From a virus, in the IMG/VR virus record IMGVR_UViG_3300048836_001225, positions 1 to 39,772 of that record: a stretch of 39,772 nucleotides of DNA. One strand, written 5' to 3'. Made by a program: the position numbers and the translations under genes. Below, piece after piece: positions 37,358 to 39,772 of the stretch. Within the stretch, counting starts at the first letter, position 1; each line of letters begins with the position of its first letter. Below the pieces are notes generated by a model that did not search any database, was not told the DNA's origin, and worked only from the letters and a program-made list of their open reading frames with translations.

Positions 37358-38199
37358 ACGCGGCTATTTATATCCGCGTGAGCACGGCAGAGCAAGCGCA
37401 AGAGGGCTATTCTCTCGCCGCGCAAGAACGCCTGTTGCGCAAGTGGTGCGAGGATCACGGGCACACCGTCCACGACATCTACGCTGACGAGGGCGTGAGC
37501 GGCAAGGACATCGTGCACCGTGACGAAATGCGGCGCATGCTGCAAGACGCAGAGGCGGGCGCGTTTGAGATCATCGTGTTTTGGTCGCTCTCGCGGTTTA
37601 CCCGCTCTGTCGTGGATCTGTATGATACCTGGGGCATGCTGCAAAAACACGGCGTTGGCATTGTGAGCCTCACAGAGGGCTTTGACGCGTCAACACCAAT
37701 GGGACGCGCAATGATGGGCATGCTTGGCATATTCGCGCAGATGGAGCGCGAGATCACGGCAGAGCGCGTTGTAGCGGCGATGGACGAGAGAGCGCGGCAA
37801 GGCTACCGCACAAGCTCCCGCGTGTTGGGATACGACACCGCGGATGATAGCCTAGCGGTCAACGTAGAAGAAGCGGGTAATGTGGTCTATCTTTTTGCAG
37901 CATACGAAAAAATGCAAAATCTTACATCCGTCTCAAACCTAGCGCAATATAGCGGAATTGTCGGCAAAAACGGCAAGCCGCTGACCGCCGAGAGCATCCA
38001 TAAGATACTCACCAACCCGATCTATTGCGGGTACAACGTATGGCGCGGCGAGGCGATCAAAGGCGATCATGCCCCGATCATCACGCCGGAGGAATTTAAC
38101 GAGGTGCAGCGCATGATTCAGGAGCGCGGAGGCAGTGTTGGGCGCAAGCGCAAAAAGCCATTAATTTTATTGGAGGTGGTGCAGAATGGTGCAAAGTGA
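37354..38199 (+). CDS. Short serine recombinase (integrase/invertase)
   Basis: In this 281-residue protein the resolvase domain (residues 1-150) has the catalytic serine at position 10 (AAIYIRVSTAEQAQEGYSLA), VSGKD, FWSLSRFTRS, and GMLGIFAQMEREITAERVV. The Recombinase domain follows (GKNGKPLTAESIHKILTNPI and GYNVWRGEAI). Typical large serine integrases continue with a zinc ribbon and coiled coil; this one ends at RKRKKPLILLEVVQNGAK. The final codons contain the ribosome binding site of the downstream Com-like gene. It is probably active in catalysis, but its site control is uncertain. Confidence 0.85.
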   Translation: MNAAIYIRVSTAEQAQEGYSLAAQERLLRKWCEDHGHTVHDIYADEGVSGKDIVHRDEMRRMLQDAEAGAFEIIVFWSLSRFTRSVVDLYDTWGMLQKHGVGIVSLTEGFDASTPMGRAMMGMLGIFAQMEREITAERVVAAMDERARQGYRTSSRVLGYDTADDSLAVNVEEAGNVVYLFAAYEKMQNLTSVSNLAQYSGIVGKNGKPLTAESIHKILTNPIYCGYNVWRGEAIKGDHAPIITPEEFNEVQRMIQERGGSVGRKRKKPLILLEVVQNGAK

Positions 38200-38398
38200 A
38201 AATATCCGAAGCGCGGGTATGAACCGCGCGGTGCTTTGCAAGGATGTTTACGGCATTAAGTGGGCGCACTGCTGGCAATGCAATCACAAGCTGTTGCGCG
38301 TCGTATCAGCCGGGCAAACGAATCTTGAGATCAAATGCTCGTCATGCAAGTCGATGAACGCACTGAAATTTGAGGCGAGAAAGGAGATCAGCCAGTGA
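38186..38398 (+). CDS. Com-like zinc-finger regulatory protein (copy B)
   Basis: In this 70-residue protein the core HCWQCNHKLLRVVSAG ... LEIKCSSCKSMNALKF matches Mu Com and the protein at 16366-16560. GGAGG at about 38171 precedes ATG 38186, which overlaps the recombinase end by 14 bases. The N-terminal 25 residues are an extra, poorly conserved arm. Com binds RNA to free a translation start; the target here is not known. Confidence 0.7.
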   Translation: MVQSENIRSAGMNRAVLCKDVYGIKWAHCWQCNHKLLRVVSAGQTNLEIKCSSCKSMNALKFEARKEISQ

Positions 38399-38631
38399 GC
38401 CAGTACATCGCCATTATGGACGCACCGGACGGTAAACGACACCGCTGCCCGTTTTATGCTGAATCTATGGAACACGCGCAGCTCCGATCCAAGACCATTC
38501 GCAACCGCAGCGAGATTTCGCTTTTAGCGCAGGAGCACAATGTCACCGAGCAGCAAGCCTCCGTGCTACTCCACGAAGAAGGGCACTTCATCAAGATCGT
38601 TTCGGTTGAGGAAGTGACAGAACCCGCCTGA
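38395..38631 (+). CDS. Small hypothetical protein
   Basis: This 78-residue protein starts at GTG overlapping the preceding stop (GTGA, 38395-38398): SQYIAIMDAPDGKRHRCPFY then ESMEHAQLRSKTIRNRSEIS. A helical middle and a beta end (IKIVSVEEVTEPA) are predicted from composition. GAAAGGAG precedes it. No known family. Confidence 0.55.
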   Translation: MSQYIAIMDAPDGKRHRCPFYAESMEHAQLRSKTIRNRSEISLLAQEHNVTEQQASVLLHEEGHFIKIVSVEEVTEPA

Positions 38632-38634
38632 CGA

Positions 38635-38685
38635 GGCGCGACGGTTACGCGCCGAAATCCCCGAAAGGGGATAGCGGGGAACCGC
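38635..38685 (+). promoter_or_regulatory. Three consecutive hairpins before the DUF6948 gene
   Basis: GGCGCG/CGCGCC (38635-38640 with 38648-38653), TCCCC-GAAA-GGGGA (38658-38671) and GCGG-GGAA-CCGC (38674-38685) follow each other with almost no gaps. The last two have GNRA-type tetraloops. An A-rich run follows, then the ribosome binding site. It looks like a compact structured leader, but no known riboswitch class is recognised. Confidence 0.5.
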
Positions 38686-38720
38686 AAAAAATTAAACATT
38701 GAGAAGGAGATCAAAACCAA

Positions 38721-39014
38721 ATGGATCACACTGGGAAGTACTGCATCATCAGGGCAAATCGCGCTGGCGTTTTCGCCGGAACATTCAAGGAACGCAGCGG
38801 GAACGAAGTCACGCTGGTAAATGCGAGGCGGTTGTGGTATTGGGCTGGCGCGGCTTCAATCTCCCAGCTCGCCGCATCCGGCACATCCAACCCGCGCGGC
38901 TGCAAGTTCACCGTCACGGTTTCCGAGATCACGGTGCTTGACGTGATCGAAATCATTCCGTGCACGGAGGCTGCCGAGACGAACATCAAGGCGGTGCCGG
39001 AATGGAAAGCGTAA
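38721..39014 (+). CDS. DUF6948-like protein
   Basis: In this 97-residue protein CIIRANRAGVFAGTFKERSG, NEVTLVNARRLWYWAGAASI and VLDVIEIIPCTEAAETN match the DUF6948 pattern. It is a small beta-rich domain often seen in phages of gut Firmicutes. AAGGAG precedes the start. It overlaps the next gene by 13 bases. The function is unknown. Confidence 0.65.
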   Translation: MDHTGKYCIIRANRAGVFAGTFKERSGNEVTLVNARRLWYWAGAASISQLAASGTSNPRGCKFTVTVSEITVLDVIEIIPCTEAAETNIKAVPEWKA

Positions 39015-39772
39015 TTGACGAAAAAATTAAGCGTTTTCTTAACGTCGAATCAGCTGACGGCTACGGCTCCGGCTCCGGCGACGGCTACGGCGACGGCTAC
39101 GGCGACGGCTCCGGCTACGGCGACGGCTCCGGCTCCGGCTACGGCGACGGCTCCGGCGACGGCTACGGCGACGGCTCCGGCGACGGCGACGGCTCCGGCT
39201 ACGGCGACGGCTCCGGCGACGGCGACGGCTCCGGCTACGGCGACGGCTCCGGCTACGGCTACGGCTCCGGCTACGGCTCCGGCGACGGCTACGGCTCCGG
39301 CTACGGCGTAAAGTCGATTGGTGGTAAAATTTTTTACTCCATCGATGGAACACCAACGTCCATCGATGGAGTTAGAGGAAACGTGGCGCGTGGTCACATC
39401 CTTCAATCAGACCTTTCGCTTTCTCCATGCTATGTAGTCAAAAGCGGTCGATTTTTCGCCCACGGAGCAACGCTGTATGATGCGCGGGAAGCGTTGCAGG
39501 AAAAGCTGCTTGAAGAAATGAGCGAAGAAGAACGCGTAGATGCGTTTCTTTCAGAGTTTCAGCAGAGCAAGGAATATCCTGCGAAATCGTTCTACGATTG
39601 GCATCACCGTCTTACTGGCAGTTGTGCTTTTGGACGAACGGCATTCGCAAAGGATCACGGCATCGATGTCGAAAACGACGTTATGACGGTTGAACGATTT
39701 GTTGAACTCACCGAGAACGCCTACGGGGGCAGCGTGATTCGAATGGTCAAAGAGCGAATTGAAGCAAAATAA
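39002..39772 (+). CDS. (X-Gly)n repeat protein with conserved C-terminal domain
   Basis: In this 256-residue protein a short N-terminal helix (MESVIDEKIKRFLNVESA) precedes 42 strict X-Gly dipeptides (residues 19-102), X being Asp, Tyr or Ser. A conserved C-terminal domain follows: KSIGGKIFYSIDGTPTSIDG, RGNVARGHILQSDLSLSPCY, DWHHRLTGSCAFGRTAFAKD and MTVERFVELTENAYGG. Related proteins occur in clostridial prophages with repeats of varying length. The function is unknown. The stop is the last codon of the window. Confidence 0.7.
   Translation: MESVIDEKIKRFLNVESADGYGSGSGDGYGDGYGDGSGYGDGSGSGYGDGSGDGYGDGSGDGDGSGYGDGSGDGDGSGYGDGSGYGYGSGYGSGDGYGSGYGVKSIGGKIFYSIDGTPTSIDGVRGNVARGHILQSDLSLSPCYVVKSGRFFAHGATLYDAREALQEKLLEEMSEEERVDAFLSEFQQSKEYPAKSFYDWHHRLTGSCAFGRTAFAKDHGIDVENDVMTVERFVELTENAYGGSVIRMVKERIEAK
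39056..39307 (+). repeat. 252-bp six-base tandem repeat array
   Basis: Forty-two 6-base units read GAC, TAC or TCC followed by an invariant GGC. Codon use is uniform throughout. Such uniformity points to recent expansion by slippage or unequal recombination. Length variation between strains is expected. Confidence 0.9.

Noticed and set aside
38635-38685. Guanidine-II type riboswitch
   Set aside because: Only the first loop has an ACGG sequence, in a seven-base loop; the paired ACGR tetraloops required are absent and the downstream gene is not a guanidine gene.
39056-39307. CRISPR array
   Set aside because: The units are six bases long, continuous and in frame, with no spacers or cas genes.
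1-39772. Treating the window as a closed circular genome
   Set aside because: Joining base 39772 to base 1 makes the repressor run into the antisense of the repeat-protein gene without a natural end, and no terminal repeat is visible.

Overview
The window reads as most of a temperate, short-tailed (podovirus-type) phage or prophage of a Gram-positive host. The host is probably an anaerobic gut Firmicute of the Clostridia. This rests on near-universal strong GGAGG-type ribosome binding sites, SigA-like promoters, a RecT/DUF1351 recombination block, a BppU-like tail adaptor, an N4-gp56-family capsid protein and several small zinc proteins familiar from clostridial prophages. The host call is an inference. 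The window opens inside a repressor gene, so at least one end is cut.

Layout. (1) 1-350: leftward repressor gene and a divergent control region with an operator-like palindrome. (2) 351-13375, rightward early operon: Cro/Xis-like regulators; an initiator gene carrying an origin-like repeat array; a DnaC-type helicase loader; DUF1351 and RecT; a tRNA-Leu-like non-coding element; an MBL-fold nuclease; a terminase-like ATPase lacking a nuclease; a membrane-anchored Cys-rich protein; an exported protein; a RuvC-like resolvase; a RinA/ArpU-like late activator candidate; and many small zinc-binding accessory proteins, including a Lar-like one. A bidirectional terminator ends it. (3) 13473-15120, leftward lysis cassette: three small membrane proteins and an amidase/SH3 endolysin. 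(4) 15198-16560, an immI-like island: an Arc-like ribbon-helix-helix repressor, an Ant antirepressor and a Com-like zinc finger. (5) 16535-35823, leftward late operon: terS, terL, portal, scaffold, capsid, head-tail proteins, tail fibre proteins and a 2167-residue ejection-type protein. (6) 35870-36160: divergent late and right-arm promoters; the late leader holds a strong terminator hairpin just after the promoter. (7) 36211-39772, rightward: a conserved mobile-element protein, two micro-proteins, a short serine recombinase, a second Com-like protein, DUF6948 and a protein with a strict (X-Gly)42 repeat.

How it fits together. The left switch decides lysogeny. The early operon starts replication at an origin inside the initiator gene and loads the host DnaB helicase (no phage helicase, primase or polymerase is visible). 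RecT, the MBL nuclease and the RuvC-like resolvase would process recombination intermediates. A late activator from the early operon probably acts on 10-bp direct repeats upstream of the late promoter, and the leader terminator must be bypassed to express the virion genes. The Arc/Ant island would destabilise repression, much like P22 immI.

The most unusual features are the second, nuclease-less terminase-like ATPase translationally coupled to an MBL nuclease and two envelope proteins, the tRNA-like element with a replaced anticodon domain, the late leader terminator, and the two Com paralogues without a recognisable mom gene.
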